From contig CM043698.1 of NCBI GenBank assembly GCA_023935145.1, positions 140,751,001 through 140,815,000 of the forward strand: a stretch of 64,000 bases of DNA. Direction: 5' to 3'. Of the stretch, positions 1-9,465 are shown piece after piece. Numbering within the stretch: the first letter of the stretch is position 1; the number at the start of each line of letters is the position of its first letter. Under the pieces are notes generated by a model, which saw nothing but the letters and a program-made list of their open reading frames with translations, was not told the DNA's origin and ran no database searches. A program made the translations under genes and the position numbers. Origin of the DNA: Bretschneidera sinensis. Taxonomy: Eukaryota > Streptophyta > Magnoliopsida > Brassicales > Akaniaceae.

Positions 1-285
1 GACTGAAGAAGTCAGTACTCCCGATTTGCTGCAGTCAAAGGATAGGCTCGCATAGAACTGGACTACGAGCTGGGTGTAAGCAGTCAAGCAAACCAGCTTG
101 AAAAGCCTCTTCAACCCTCGATGTCTAAATACTTGGACGGCCCATTGAGTGGCGTCCATGTGCTTGAATACGTCATCGATGGTGAAGATGGTCTCAAATA
201 AGAGCTCTCGTTGCTCGATGCTGGGCCGGGATGACGAGGCACGGTTGCTTGATGTATCGGAGGTGGAAACAGATGGTTTGGACAT
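1..285 (-). CDS. E1 ORF3, N-terminal part (runs off the window)
   Basis: An open frame of 95 codons starts at the ATG at 285 and reaches the window edge without a stop. The protein starts MSKPSVSTSD and includes VFRHRGLKRLFKLVC and QLVVQFYASLSFD. The same layout is seen in the E7 copy (36784-37791). The FYxxL motif and the position after pol fit the 'putative plant transposon protein' domain found downstream of pol in Athila-type elements; that family assignment is from memory of the motif and not from a search. I see no signal peptide or membrane segment, so it does not look like an envelope. It is the only coding region in the window with no visible break, but its 3' part lies outside. It is preceded by a word-block leader and an intron, which suggests expression from a spliced RNA. 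Confidence 0.7.
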   Translation of the reverse strand, partial: MSKPSVSTSDTSSNRASSSRPSIEQRELLFETIFTIDDVFKHMDATQWAVQVFRHRGLKRLFKLVCLTAYTQLVVQFYASLSFDCSKSGVLTSSV

Positions 286-310
286 GCTGCTATTAGGTTC
301 TGCCTAATTT

Positions 311-391
311 GCGATCGATCTCAAATAAGTGCGCTCAATCGAACACTGGACTATGCGCTCGATCGAAACAGTCGTGTGCTCGATCGCACAC
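311..391 (-). repeat. Palindromic word block in E1 ORF3 leader
   Basis: Four degenerate copies of a 14-16 base palindrome of the form TGCGMTCGAKCGCA occur at about 20-25 base spacing, between the splice acceptor (473) and the ORF3 ATG (285). The surrounding sequence is AT-rich. The corresponding leader of E7 (37829-37906) and E2 (8583-8666) carries the same kind of block. Confidence 0.7.
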
Positions 392-472
392 GGTCAGGCG
401 TTTCCTCGAACAGGTGGTGTGCAACAAAAGACCAAGCTCTGGTCTTAAGGATTTGAATTCATTCCTAACCTC

Positions 473-573
473 CTGCAAGCAAAAAATCAACCAATCTTAC
501 ACAAGTTTACTCGTATATAGAAAGAATTTGGAAATGAAACATTAAAATTCATGTATATGTGCAAAAGGAGTAC
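473..573 (-). other. Predicted intron between pol and ORF3 of E1
   Basis: On the minus strand the donor reads CACAAG/GTACTCC (573) and the acceptor TTTTTTGCTTGCAG/GAGG (473), giving a 101-base intron with a T-rich tract before the AG. E7 (37988-38101) and E2 (8382-8502) have an intron with matching ends at the same place, although the intron bodies differ. This supports a spliced subgenomic RNA for ORF3. A second, stronger donor, CAAAG/GTAAGT, lies further upstream at 970 and is also conserved in E2 (7960). Confidence 0.6.
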
Positions 574-824
574 CTTGTGGATTGAAGGAATATGTAACAG
601 GGAGGGAGACGGGGTGGTGACAGGATGGTGTGATGGGGAGTGGTGATGGTGGAGTGGAGAGTGTGAGGGTGGTGGCAGAGTGCGAGTGAGTGAGCTGAGT
701 GAAATGATAGGTGGATTGTAATGGGAGAGTGCGAGTGAGACTATTAAGTGTGAGCGTGCGAGTGAACAGTGAAGAGAGTGAGTGAAAATTTTCAGATTTA
801 TAACTAAACTTTCTGCCACGAGTG

Positions 825-950
825 AGCTCGATCGCACTTGGGGTGCATTCGATCACACTTGCGCACTCGAGCACATTGACTGGCACTGTCGATCGCAACC
901 TTTGCGCTCGATCGTATTGAATGGTGCGTTCGATCACAAGCAGTGTGCGT
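825..950 (-). repeat. Palindromic word block in E1 post-pol spacer
   Basis: About five copies of degenerate TGCGATCGAGCGCA words lie between the GTAAGT donor (970) and the ORF3 intron. The region 574-1108 has no supported coding capacity; long frames at 487-837 and 542-937 come from a simple GTGAGTGTGAG-like tract and are ignored. The homologous E2 spacer carries the same block at 7995-8124. Confidence 0.65.
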
Positions 951-1108
951 GGGCAAAAATAAAAACTTACCTTTGCTGAAAATGAAAATTTTGGAGCAAT
1001 ACAACCTTACCATGTGTTAGTGGCCTCGGTACCACTAACCTCCGTAGAGATGCTTGAGCTGTATGAGTAATCGAAATGAACTTGCTCAAGCACTCTCGTG
1101 CTACAGTG

Positions 1109-2225
1109 TTAGTTGGTTAGAAGGAAGCACTTAGAGTCCATCTCTTGTGGCTCCAGTGCTTGTGTTTCAGCTGTATACTGTACTGATTCAAGTGCCAAGT
1201 CTTCATCTCTTGGAGAAAAGTTAATGTCGAGGTAAGGCTTGGCTCTATGTCCATTTATTGTAAAGGGCTGATTACCGTTGGGGCCACAGACTTCTAATGC
1301 ACCATGAGGGAAAATCTTGGTGACCATGTACGGACCGTACCATCTGGACTTGAGCTTGCCTGGGAACAGTCTTAATCGTGAGTCATATAGCAACACCTTT
1401 TGTCCTACATGGAACTCCTTCCATACTAGTTGTTTGTCATGATAGGCTTTTGTCCGTTCTTTGTACAACTTGGCATTCTCATATGCGTCATATCTCAATT
1501 CTTCAAGTTCATTTAGATGCAGCTTCCTTTTCTCACCCACTTGCTTCATGTCGAAGTTGAACTGCTTTATTGCCCAATATGCTCGATGTTCTAATTCTAC
1601 CGGGAGTTGGCACACTTTTCCAAAGACTAGGCGGTAGGGAGACATGCCAATTGGAGTCTTATAAGCTGTCCGGTATGCCCATAGAGCATCATTTAGGCGT
1701 AGAGACCAATCCTTCCGATTAGGCTTCACTGTCCTTTCTAAGATTCCCTTGATCTCTCGGTTACTTATCTCTACTTGGCCACTGGTTTGAGGATGATATG
1801 GAGTGCCAACTTTATGAGTGATCCCATATTTCCGGAGTAGTTCAGCAAACGAGCGATGATGAAAGTGACTGCCCCCATCACTGATGATTGCTCTTAGAGT
1901 CCCAAACCGCAAAGATGTTAGCCTATAGAAACTTTACAACTACTTTGTGATCATTAGTTTTTAAGGGGACAACCTCGACCCATTTGGAGACATAATCCAC
2001 ACCCACAAGAATATATAAATAAGCAAAGGAGTTAAGAAAGGGTCCCATGAAATCAATGCCCCATACATCAAAAAGTTCTACTACATAAATATTCTGTAGG
2101 GGCATCAGATTTCGGGAAGAGATGTTACCTGTCCGCTGGCATCTATCACATGAGCTACAAAAGGAGAAAGCATCTTTAAACAGATTAGGCTAATAAAAAC
2201 CAGATTGTAGTACCTTTAGAGCTGT
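1109..2225 (-). pseudogene. E1 integrase (Ty3/gypsy, Athila-type), broken
   Basis: This is the integrase part of the E1 polyprotein and would insert element cDNA into the genome. In order it shows a zinc-binding HHCC region (HKFACGGHF, then CSSCDRC), the catalytic core with D in GIDFMGPF (about 2050), D in IISDGGSHF (about 1880) and E in [10 protein letters not shown] (about 1770), then a C-terminal [11 protein letters not shown] (GPY/F) module. The last ORF, 1912-1109, is open for 267 codons. Breaks: in-frame stops near 2228, 2190 and 1923, and a one-base frameshift near 1908 in the FARFGTLRA region. It follows RT/RNase H in the same reading direction. The protein ends SKCFLLTN, a tail recognisable in the E2 fusion. 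Confidence 0.9.
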
Positions 2226-3719
2226 TCATTTTGGCTCAAAATGTCCTCCACAAGCAAACTTGTGGCAATGTTGCAATAAGCTTGAGTGCTCCTCTTCTGG
2301 GATACATCTTCTGATGATTTGATCGGGGCAGAATTTGAAGAGGTAAGGATCATCCCACTGGTAGTGTCTTGACAGAGATATTAACCGTTTATTTTCTTGA
2401 GTGGTCATGCCTGGGGGAAAAACTTTAGCAGTTAGATAATTTACTAAATCAGCGTACCATGGAAGTTTTACCTCTAGTGCGAATAGTTGTTCATCAGGGA
2501 AGTTCTCATTCAAAGGCAACTCTTTATCATCATTCTCATAGGGAAGCCTTGACAAATGATCCGCAACTACATTCTCACTGCCTTTATTGTCTTTGATTTC
2601 TAAATCGAATTCTTGTAATAGGAGTACCCATCTAATTAGCCTAGGCTTTGCATCTTTCTTAGAAAACAAATATCTCAAAGCAGCATGGTCAGTGAATACA
2701 ATAACTTTAGAACCAATAATATATGATCTAAACTTCTCTAAAGCAAAAATAACAGCTAACAATTCTTTTTTAGTAGTAGAATAGTTAAGATGAGCATCAT
2801 TTAAAGTTCTAGAAGCATAGTAAATAGCATGAGGTACCTTATTGATTCTTTGACCTAAGACAACTCCCAATGCGAAGTCACTGGCATCACACATTAATTT
2901 GAAAGGGAGATTCCAATCCGGTGCCATCATTATCGGGGCAGAGGTGAGAACATTCTTCAATATGTTGAAAGCTTGCATACAATCATTATTCCATTCAAAC
3001 TTGGTATCTTTAGCCAACAACGCATAAAGAGGTCTCGAGATTTTAGAGAAATCCTTGATGAATCTTCTGTAGAAACCAGCATGTCCAAGGAAACTTCTAA
3101 TGCCTTTAACTATGCGAGGGGGAGGTAGCTTTGCAATGATATCTATCTTAGCCTTGTCTACCTCAATACCTTTGTTTGAGATGGAGTGACCCAACACAAT
3201 ACCTTGCTGAACCATGAAGTGACATTTCTCCCAATTCAATACTAAATTGCTCTCTTCACATCTCTTTAGGACATTCTCTAAATGATTTAGGCATTCATCA
3301 AAAGTGGAGCCAAAGACACTAAAATCATCCATGAATACCTCAATGTACTTTTCTACCATATCAGAAAATATGCTCATCATACATCTTTGAAAAGTGGCTG
3401 GTGCATTACATAATCCGAATGGCATTCTTCGATAAGAAAATGTACCGAAAGGACATGTGAAGGTAGTCTTTTCTTGATCTTTGGGTGCTATGGCAATTTG
3501 GTTGTACCCACTATACCCATCCAAGAAGCTGTAATAGCTGTGACCATCTAATCTCTCCAACATTTGATCAATGAATGGCAAGAGGAAATGATCTTTTCTG
3601 GTCACCTTGTTCAGTTTTCGGTAATCAATACATATTCTCCAACCCATTGTTTTTCTCGTAGGTATAAGCTCCTCATTTTTATTTTTTACAACGGTAATCC
3701 CACTCTTTTTAGGAACAAC
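2226..3719 (-). pseudogene. E1 reverse transcriptase and RNase H
   Basis: Copies element RNA into DNA and removes the RNA strand. The ORF from 3647 is 473 codons long, and the frame continues upstream to 3719. RT motifs: DYRKLN (residue 8), [10 protein letters not shown] (41-50), [12 protein letters not shown], and the active site FMDD (105-108). RNase H: CDASDF (253-258), the KKELLAV glutamate (295), FTDHAAL (318), ADHLSRL (362-368). All expected acidic residues are present, so this is the best preserved enzyme in the window. It is separated from the protease part only by one stop codon (TAG at 3722-3720, where CAG or similar is expected). FMDD, where other gypsy groups have YxDD, fits the Athila lineage. 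Confidence 0.93.
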
Positions 3720-4829
3720 CTAGACTGAGCTCACCCATTTGATATCCGATATAGGGTAGATGATGCTAACATCTAGTAGCTTCAATACATCGACCTTCAC
3801 TACCTCCTTCATGTGTGGGTTAAGTCTTCTTTGAGCATCTCGAGTGGGCCTTGCTTCTTCTTTAAGATAGATACTATGCATGAATTTTGCTAGACTTATC
3901 CCCTTAATGTCAGCAATGGTCCACCCAATGGCAGATCTATGCTCCCTAAGAACTCTTAACAGCTTCTCTTCTTCTCCATTACTCAAGTTAGCAGCTACAA
4001 TCACAGATAAAGTCTTATTTTCTCCCAAATAAGCATATGTTAAATGCTTGGGTAGCTGCTTTAGTTCCAATGTTGGTGCCTGTACTATAGAAGGCAGAAG
4101 AGTAGCATTAGTAGGTATGAGAGCTTCAAATGGAGGAGTATACTTACTAGAGTGTTTTGGAGAGGTCTCAAGGAGTTGCACAGCTGTGATGATATCATCA
4201 GTAACATCTTCAGGTTCTTGCTCAATCTCTACCTCCGTGAAGCTATGGGTGATGGTAGTCTCCAATGGATCAATGTGTTGGACCTGAAAAGCTTGCTCAA
4301 CAAAGTTTTGTATCATACATACATTAAAGCATTCCAAGTCATCTTGAGGAAGTTTCATTGCATCAAATATTTTAAACTCTATTTTCTCACCATTGATTTT
4401 CATACTCACTATACCCTTTTTCACACAAATCTTAGTGTCGGCAGTTCTCATGAAGGGTCTCCCTAATATGATGGGCAAGGGTAATGGCATAGGGCATTCC
4501 TCCATGTTTAATACAATGAAATCAGCAGGTAAGATGAACTCACCTACCTTTACTAAGACATCCTCGGGAATACCCCTAGGTCTTTTAATACCCCTATCTA
4601 CCAATTGTAAGGTAATAGAAGTCGGTTGTAGCTCCCCCAAACCTAGGGTTTCGAATACTATGTATGGTAGTAAGTTTACACCCGCTCCTAAGTCTAGTAA
4701 TGCTTTTTCAAACAGCTGATCACCTATTCTACAGGGAATGGTAAAACTACCCGGATATTTTAGTTTTGGTGGGAGTTTTCTTGGTAGTACAGCATTTACT
4801 TCTTCAGTTAATGCTACAGTCTCATGTTC
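3720..4829 (-). pseudogene. E1 aspartic protease and pre-RT linker
   Basis: This is the polyprotein-cleaving protease of the element. The frame is open from about 4829 to the stop at 3722-3720. The active-site region reads LLDLGAGVNLLPY, the DLGA variant typical of Athila-type elements, which replaces DSG/DTG. It is followed by the flap-side SIKRPRG-like segment (RGIKRPRGI) and the second hydrophobic motif PIILGRPFM. The C-terminal part (LPKHLTYAYLGE, REHRSAIGWTIADIKGIS) leads into RT. One in-frame TAA at about 4830 separates it from the gag remnant. The same region is present in E2 (7075), E5 (32044) and E6 (about 25590). Confidence 0.88.
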
Positions 4830-4831
4830 TT

Positions 4832-5444
4832 AAAATTTTCTTTTATGAGTGCAACAATCTTTTAGGAACTTAGCATAAGCAGGTATTTGGTGAATTGCAT
4901 CTAGTAAAGGAATGTTAATTTCAACTTTCCGCAAGGTTTCAAAAATATCAATTAGTTTATTGTCTTTCTTTTGTTTTAGTAACCTTTGCGGGAAGGGTGG
5001 AACATTTACCTTCTCCGTTTCACTTACCTTCGATGCCGATGGTTTTTCTGTAGTTGCAGACTCGTCGGATCCTATTACTTTTCCATTTCTCAGGGTTGTG
5101 ACAGCCTTTAGTTGTTGATGCCCCCCAGGGTTGGGTAGTGTTTGAGTTAGGAGCTCTTCTTGCTTTCTGTTACTGAGCTCTTTAGCTAGTTTTCCCGTTT
5201 GTACCTCTAGTCTTTAAATTGCTTACTCATTTGTTGCAGTGGTTTATCTTTGCTAAGTCATGAATATAAAGGTCAAGTTTCAGTAGTGTGATCAAAACGA
5301 CTACAAATAGCACATACCTGGAGTGGTGTAGCTTTTGACCTAGGTGAGGCAACCCGAGCAATCATGACTTCGATAAGCATATCTAGCTTCCGCCATTGGT
5401 ACTTCTCCATTGATTGAATCAATTGAACTGCTTTAGTGCAGCAG
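4832..5444 (-). pseudogene. E1 gag remnant (C-terminal stump)
   Basis: Only the end of gag is left. The frame reads MLIEVMIARVASP, then a CCHC knuckle VCAICSRFDHTTET whose last cysteine is replaced by a stop codon. A run with several stops follows, ending in FLKDCCTHKRKF next to the protease. The capsid part (Retrotrans_gag domain) that should lie between the leader and this stump is absent: only about 300 bases separate the primer site (5742) from it. E1 therefore could not supply its own capsid. The E5 copy (32997-32800) has an intact knuckle. Confidence 0.75.
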
Positions 5445-5480
5445 TTTCAGTACTACTGCTCGGGTACTCTCTGGACCTTT

Positions 5481-5560
5481 TGTGCTCGAGCGCACCCTGA
5501 ACTGTGCTCGATCACACTGGGCTTGCGATTGATCGCACCAAGTAGTGTGCTCAATCGCAA
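5481..5560 (-). repeat. Palindromic word block in E1 gag leader
   Basis: Four words of the TGCGATCGAGCGCA type lie between a pyrimidine-rich tract ending in TTGTTCAG (about 5589) and the gag remnant. E5 has the same arrangement at 33063-33100. Confidence 0.65.
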
Positions 5561-5724
5561 TGAGGACAGAAACTCCTCCTCTGCACACCTGAACAAAAAC
5601 AGAAAATGAAAAGAAGGAATAAATCTGATTTTTGATAAAAATAAAAATAAAACGGAACAGAATAAAATAAAATAAAGTAAAATAAAAACTAACGAAAATA
5701 ATTTCAAAAAGAAATTTAGCGCAA

Positions 5725-5742
5725 TCCCCGGCAGCGGTGCCA
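5725..5742 (-). other. E1 primer binding site (tRNA-Asp type)
   Basis: The minus strand reads TGGCACCGCTGCCGGGGA a few bases after the LTR end (5749), close to the 3' end complement of plant tRNA-Asp (TGGCGCCGTTGCCGGGGA). It fixes the orientation of E1 and marks the LTR at 5749-7074 as its 5' LTR. Confidence 0.85.
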
Positions 5743-6670
5743 AAAACTTGTTGGGCGTTTATCTACCTAAATAAATAAGTAAACAATCGCACTCATTTTA
5801 CTTGCAAGTGCACAAGGTCAACAGTGTAGTATAGTGTGCGAAAGCAAGATCATCTCCATAGAGATTGGTAAAGTTCGGTTTTAGAATTAGTTTCTTCAAA
5901 GTAAAAAGAAATAAATAACTGTTGAATGTGATTTGATAATAATAAAGACATAGGGCTTTGATATCCACCACTAGTCATACTTTCTCAATTGTATAATGTA
6001 TCAGTGCACTAGCCTTATCATGTATACCTAATGGTCGCCAACCTAAGGGCATGGTATCTACTCCTTAAGCTATTGATTTTCCTAAGTAACGAGTTAGGCA
6101 TGGTATCTACTCTAACTCTTTTCTTCCTTAAGGGATTCAGCATGGTATCTGCGTGATTTATTCCTTAAGAAAGCATAAGATTTATGGAAATCGACAACCA
6201 CATGAGACCTAAGGCATGGTATCTACTCCTAGTTTCCCATGTTGATTAATCTAAGAATCCAATGTGGATATCTTTTGTCACTAATGTTAGACCCAGGACT
6301 CGGTCATCCAAATTGATCTAAATAACCAATCCATAGCACATGCATCGTTGGCCATACACATATATATGAGGAATTTAAATAAGCACAAGCATTATTCAAG
6401 TTAAGCAACATAATAAAGGCTATTGGCAAAGATTTTATCAATGAATAAATATATGAGAAAGCATAACTAGGGCTTCAATCGAACCTTATAAGAAAGTTAG
6501 TTACACATGCTGTCTAGGATAAACATCATATATAAACTAAGCATAAAATATAAAACCCGAAGAATACTAGGGAGACGGGTTGTCAATCCTCTCCAAATCC
6601 TAAAACTCTGAGCTAAGCAAAAGATAAAAGAAGTGTTCTCTCCGAAGTGATGATTTGTGTGTGCTTTACA

Positions 6671-6685
6671 GGTGTATTTATAGGG
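6671..6685 (-). promoter_or_regulatory. TATA box of E1 LTR
   Basis: CCCTATAAATACACC on the minus strand lies in the expected place in the LTR, downstream of the word block. Homologous boxes occur in the LTRs of E5 (34202-34214, 30284-30295), E7 (34944-34955), E12 (62681-62692), E2 (17493-17502), E8 (42741-42750) and E9 (47254-47262). Confidence 0.65.
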
Positions 6686-6789
6686 CTTAAGTAGTCCTAG
6701 AAGGCTCTGGAAACCCTAACTTCCAAAAACACAAAAACTCTCTTATTTCCAAAATAGGGTTCTGCCATTTTACTGTTCACGCCCGTACA

Positions 6790-6885
6790 TGTGCGCTCGA
6801 TCGCATGCGTCTTGCGCTCGATCGCAGTGCTGCGCTGGATCCTTCTTGTGTGCGAACGATCGCATGCAGTAGTGTGATCGATCGC
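6790..6885 (-). repeat. Palindromic word block in U3 of E1 LTR
   Basis: Five words built on a TCGA core occur in about 100 bases, e.g. TGCGCTCGATCGCA and GTGATCGATCGCAC, spaced 20-26 bases. Spacers are not conserved. The block is far richer in CpG than its AT-rich surroundings. Confidence 0.75.
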
Positions 6886-7074
6886 ACTTTGACCAGAAGC
6901 TGCTCCAAGATTTCCTGGCTTCTTCCCTTAAGTGCCAAAACTCCTTCTTTTTCGTCAAGACCTATAAAAACGTGTGAAACAAACAAATAAAGTAAAATGA
7001 ACTAAACTAACATAACTAAGGACCTAACAAATGTAAATAAGGGGGCTTAAATATGAATATTTAAGCACCTATCA

Positions 7075-7822
7075 TTTTACTATTCCTTGTAGGATAGGTG
7101 ACTAGCTATTTGAGCATACACTATTGGATCTAAGGGTGAGTGTCAATCTGCTGCCATACAATGCATTCGAGACACTAGGTTTGGGGGAGCTTCAACCAAC
7201 CTCCATCACCTTACAACTGGCTAATAGAATCATCAAACGACCAAGAGGCATTCTTGAGGATGTTTTGGTGAAAGTAAGTCAATTTATTTTACCTGTTGAT
7301 TTTATTGTTTTAGATATAGAAGAATGTTCTATGTCATTACCTTTACCCGTAATCTTAGGAAGTCCCTTTATGATAACTGCTGATACAAATATTAGTGTGA
7401 AAAAAGGTATTGTCACTATGAAGGTAAGTGGTGAGGGGATAGAATTTAAAATATTTGATACATTCACTTCACCCAAGAATGATATAGAATATTCTAGTGT
7501 AAGCTTGATACAAGGTGTTGTTGAGAAAGTTTTTCAGGTCCATCACATTGATCCCGTGGAGACCACCCCCCACAGTGTCACAAGATTAGAGATCAAGGCA
7601 GAATATGACGATGTGATTAAGGACATTAATAAAGCTATGCACCCCCTTAAGGCCATGCCAAAGCATCCAAGTAAGTTTATTCCTCCAGTTGAATCTCCTG
7701 AGCCTACTAATACTACTTTTGTCTTTTTTATTGTCCAGGCACAAAAATTGGAGATAAAGCAGCTGTCAGGGACACTTGAACCACATGATGTGGGCTCCAA
7801 GTGCCCCCTTCAAAGAGAGTAG
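7075..7822 (+). pseudogene. E2 protease region fused in frame to the pol C-terminus
   Basis: The fragment opens inside the protease (FTIPCRIGD, one stop, then DLRVSVNLLPY, where the DLGA active site is damaged) and continues with IIKRPRGILEDVLVKV and VILGSPFM. After KLEIKQL it jumps to SGTLEPHDVGSKCP, which matches the last residues of the E1 pol protein ([10 protein letters not shown]). RT, RNase H and integrase are missing, yet the reading frame stays open from 7124 to 7822. The left end is cut by the insertion of E1. It is a defective coding region; whether it was ever selected in this form is unknown. Confidence 0.8.
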
Positions 7823-8381
7823 CACTGAAGCTACTATAGAGAGCACTTGAGCAATTCCCACTTTCATAATCATATAGCTCAAGTACCTTTATCGAGATTA
7901 GTGGTACTGAGGCCACTAAAATACGGTATGGTTGTATTGTTCTAAACCCTTTATTTTTGGTAAGTTCTAATTTGTCTATACATGCTGCCATTCGGTGTGC
8001 TCGAGCGCACCACTCAATGTGCTCGAGTGCACATTCACTGCACTCCATCACGCGTGAGCACACCTCACCCCACACTTGCGCATAAGTGCGATCGAGTGCA
8101 TTTCACCTTGCGCTCAAGCGCACTCAGGGCAGAGAAGGCACATGAGAGTTTTTAAACAAATTTCACTCACAAAACCTATTCACCCAATATTACACTCTAG
8201 CGCAAGGCTTCTTGCTGTCTATCGCTCTCACCTTTGTTCTACCAAAATTTCACCTCACACCTCCCTCTCACCACCTCCACTCCACCACAACCACAACCCT
8301 ACCATCGTACATCACCCAACTACCAGCATAACCATCCTCCTTCCACCATCACACGTCCTGTACTTTCTCAAGTCAAACACG
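7823..8381 (+). other. E2 post-pol spacer with word block and splice donors
   Basis: Non-coding spacer homologous to 574-1108 of E1. It has a strong donor TTG/GTAAGTTC at 7960 that is conserved in E1 (970), a palindromic word block at 7995-8124 (for example GTGCTCGAGCGCAC), then a CACC-rich tract before a second donor at 8382. No supported ORF. Confidence 0.6.
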
Positions 8382-8502
8382 GTATGCAAAACTCATTTTT
8401 AATTTAATTACTTGCACACCATCACACACGGGTTTTTAATTTATATTTTCATCCTACTATGTATTTATCTTGTGTGTTGGTTGTTTTGTTTCATGTTTAC
8501 AG
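8382..8502 (+). other. Predicted intron of E2 upstream of lost ORF3
   Basis: Donor ACACG/GTATGC and acceptor TTCATGTTTACAG/AAGG bound 121 bases of T-rich sequence, at the same place as the introns of E1 and E7. A leader word block follows (8583-8666), but ORF3 itself has been deleted: the sequence passes directly to the 3' non-coding block at 8761. Confidence 0.55.
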
Positions 8503-8582
8503 AAGGTTGGGATCGAGTTCGTGTGATTTCTACAGCTTCAAGTTTCTGTCACACAGACACTGTTCGACAAATTGCCTGAACG

Positions 8583-8666
8583 AGTGCGATCAAGTGCTAG
8601 GCCTTTGTGATCTAGCGTACCTCAATCTGTGCGATTGAGCACACCATCAACTGTGATCAAGCACAC
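8583..8666 (+). repeat. Palindromic word block in E2 ORF3 leader
   Basis: Four degenerate words (TGCGATCAAGTGC, TGTGCGATTGAGCACA and similar) follow the acceptor at 8502. They are more decayed than those in the E1 leader. Confidence 0.5.
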
Positions 8667-8739
8667 TCATACTAGAAGCTACACCACAATTCCTAAACAA
8701 GTAGTTTACAATCCCCGACGACCAGCAATGAAAGGATAC

Positions 8740-9465
8740 CCCGTCTGGCTGAAGATGTAAAACTTAGCGCTCATGAGAGGCACCCCACAGCATATCCTTT
8801 TCATCATAGTATTTTATTTTATTGTTCGTATTTATTTTTATTTAACTGTTTATTATTCATATTTCTTATTTTCCAGCACAACGTTTGTTTGTCTTTTTCA
8901 AGAATATAGTGCGTACATCAACCTCAAGTTTGGGGGCGTGCTACAAGCCATGCCAGCCATCTAGTTCTCCATCTCCCAGGTCAATCTTTCCATGTGACTC
9001 ACACATTAGGGACAATTTGTATATTACGTTTGGGGGTAGAGAGAAACACATGCACACACTATGTCCCAGTTTTTTTAAAAAAAAGATAAATACATGTTCA
9101 TTTTGTGTTGAAAATTTTGGTTGATTTAAAACAAGTATGATAAAACTTCATTAGTAAGCTTAAAATCTATACACATAGCCTAGTAATAAAAATTTTAAAA
9201 GTTTAATTACCTACCTCAAAGCACTTAAGAATTCATGAGTTTGATCTAGATTTGACACGAGCACATTAGCACACAATTGTGTGGGGTATGACATATAATT
9301 CTTATGTATATGTTTCTATGACCTAACTGTAATTGGATAACTTGTTAGATGAATACTTTGGCATAAAAAAATAAATAAAGAATAAAGAAAAATTTCCATC
9401 ATTCAAAAAAAAAGAGAAAATAAAATGCCCCTAATGATCATTAAATAAACTTTCTACTGAGTAAT
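8740..9465 (+). other. E2 3' non-coding region, first part
   Basis: No gene. It starts with the conserved block AACTTAGCGCTCATG (8761) shared with E3, E5, E7 and E8. It also holds a hairpin plus polypurine module (9002-9037; ACATTAGGGACAAT then GTTTGGGGGTAG). It is interrupted by E3 after 9465 (target site GTAAT) and resumes at 16410. Confidence 0.7.

Larger units (their letters stand above)
5749..7074 (-). repeat. E1 5' LTR
   Basis: A 1326-bp LTR on the minus strand, starting TGATAGGTGC at 7074 and ending CCCAACA at 5749, directly followed by the primer site. It contains a TATA box (CCCTATAAATAC, 6685-6673) and a palindromic word block (6790-6885) about 100 bases upstream of it. E1 is inserted into the plus-strand protease gene of E2, which resumes at 7075. 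The matching 3' LTR must lie left of the window. Related LTRs: E2, E5, E7, E12. Confidence 0.85.

Noticed and set aside
487..937. Two overlapping minus-strand frames of 116 and 131 codons
   Set aside because: They read a low-complexity GTGAG/CACTC tract in the non-coding spacer of E1 and lack any domain.
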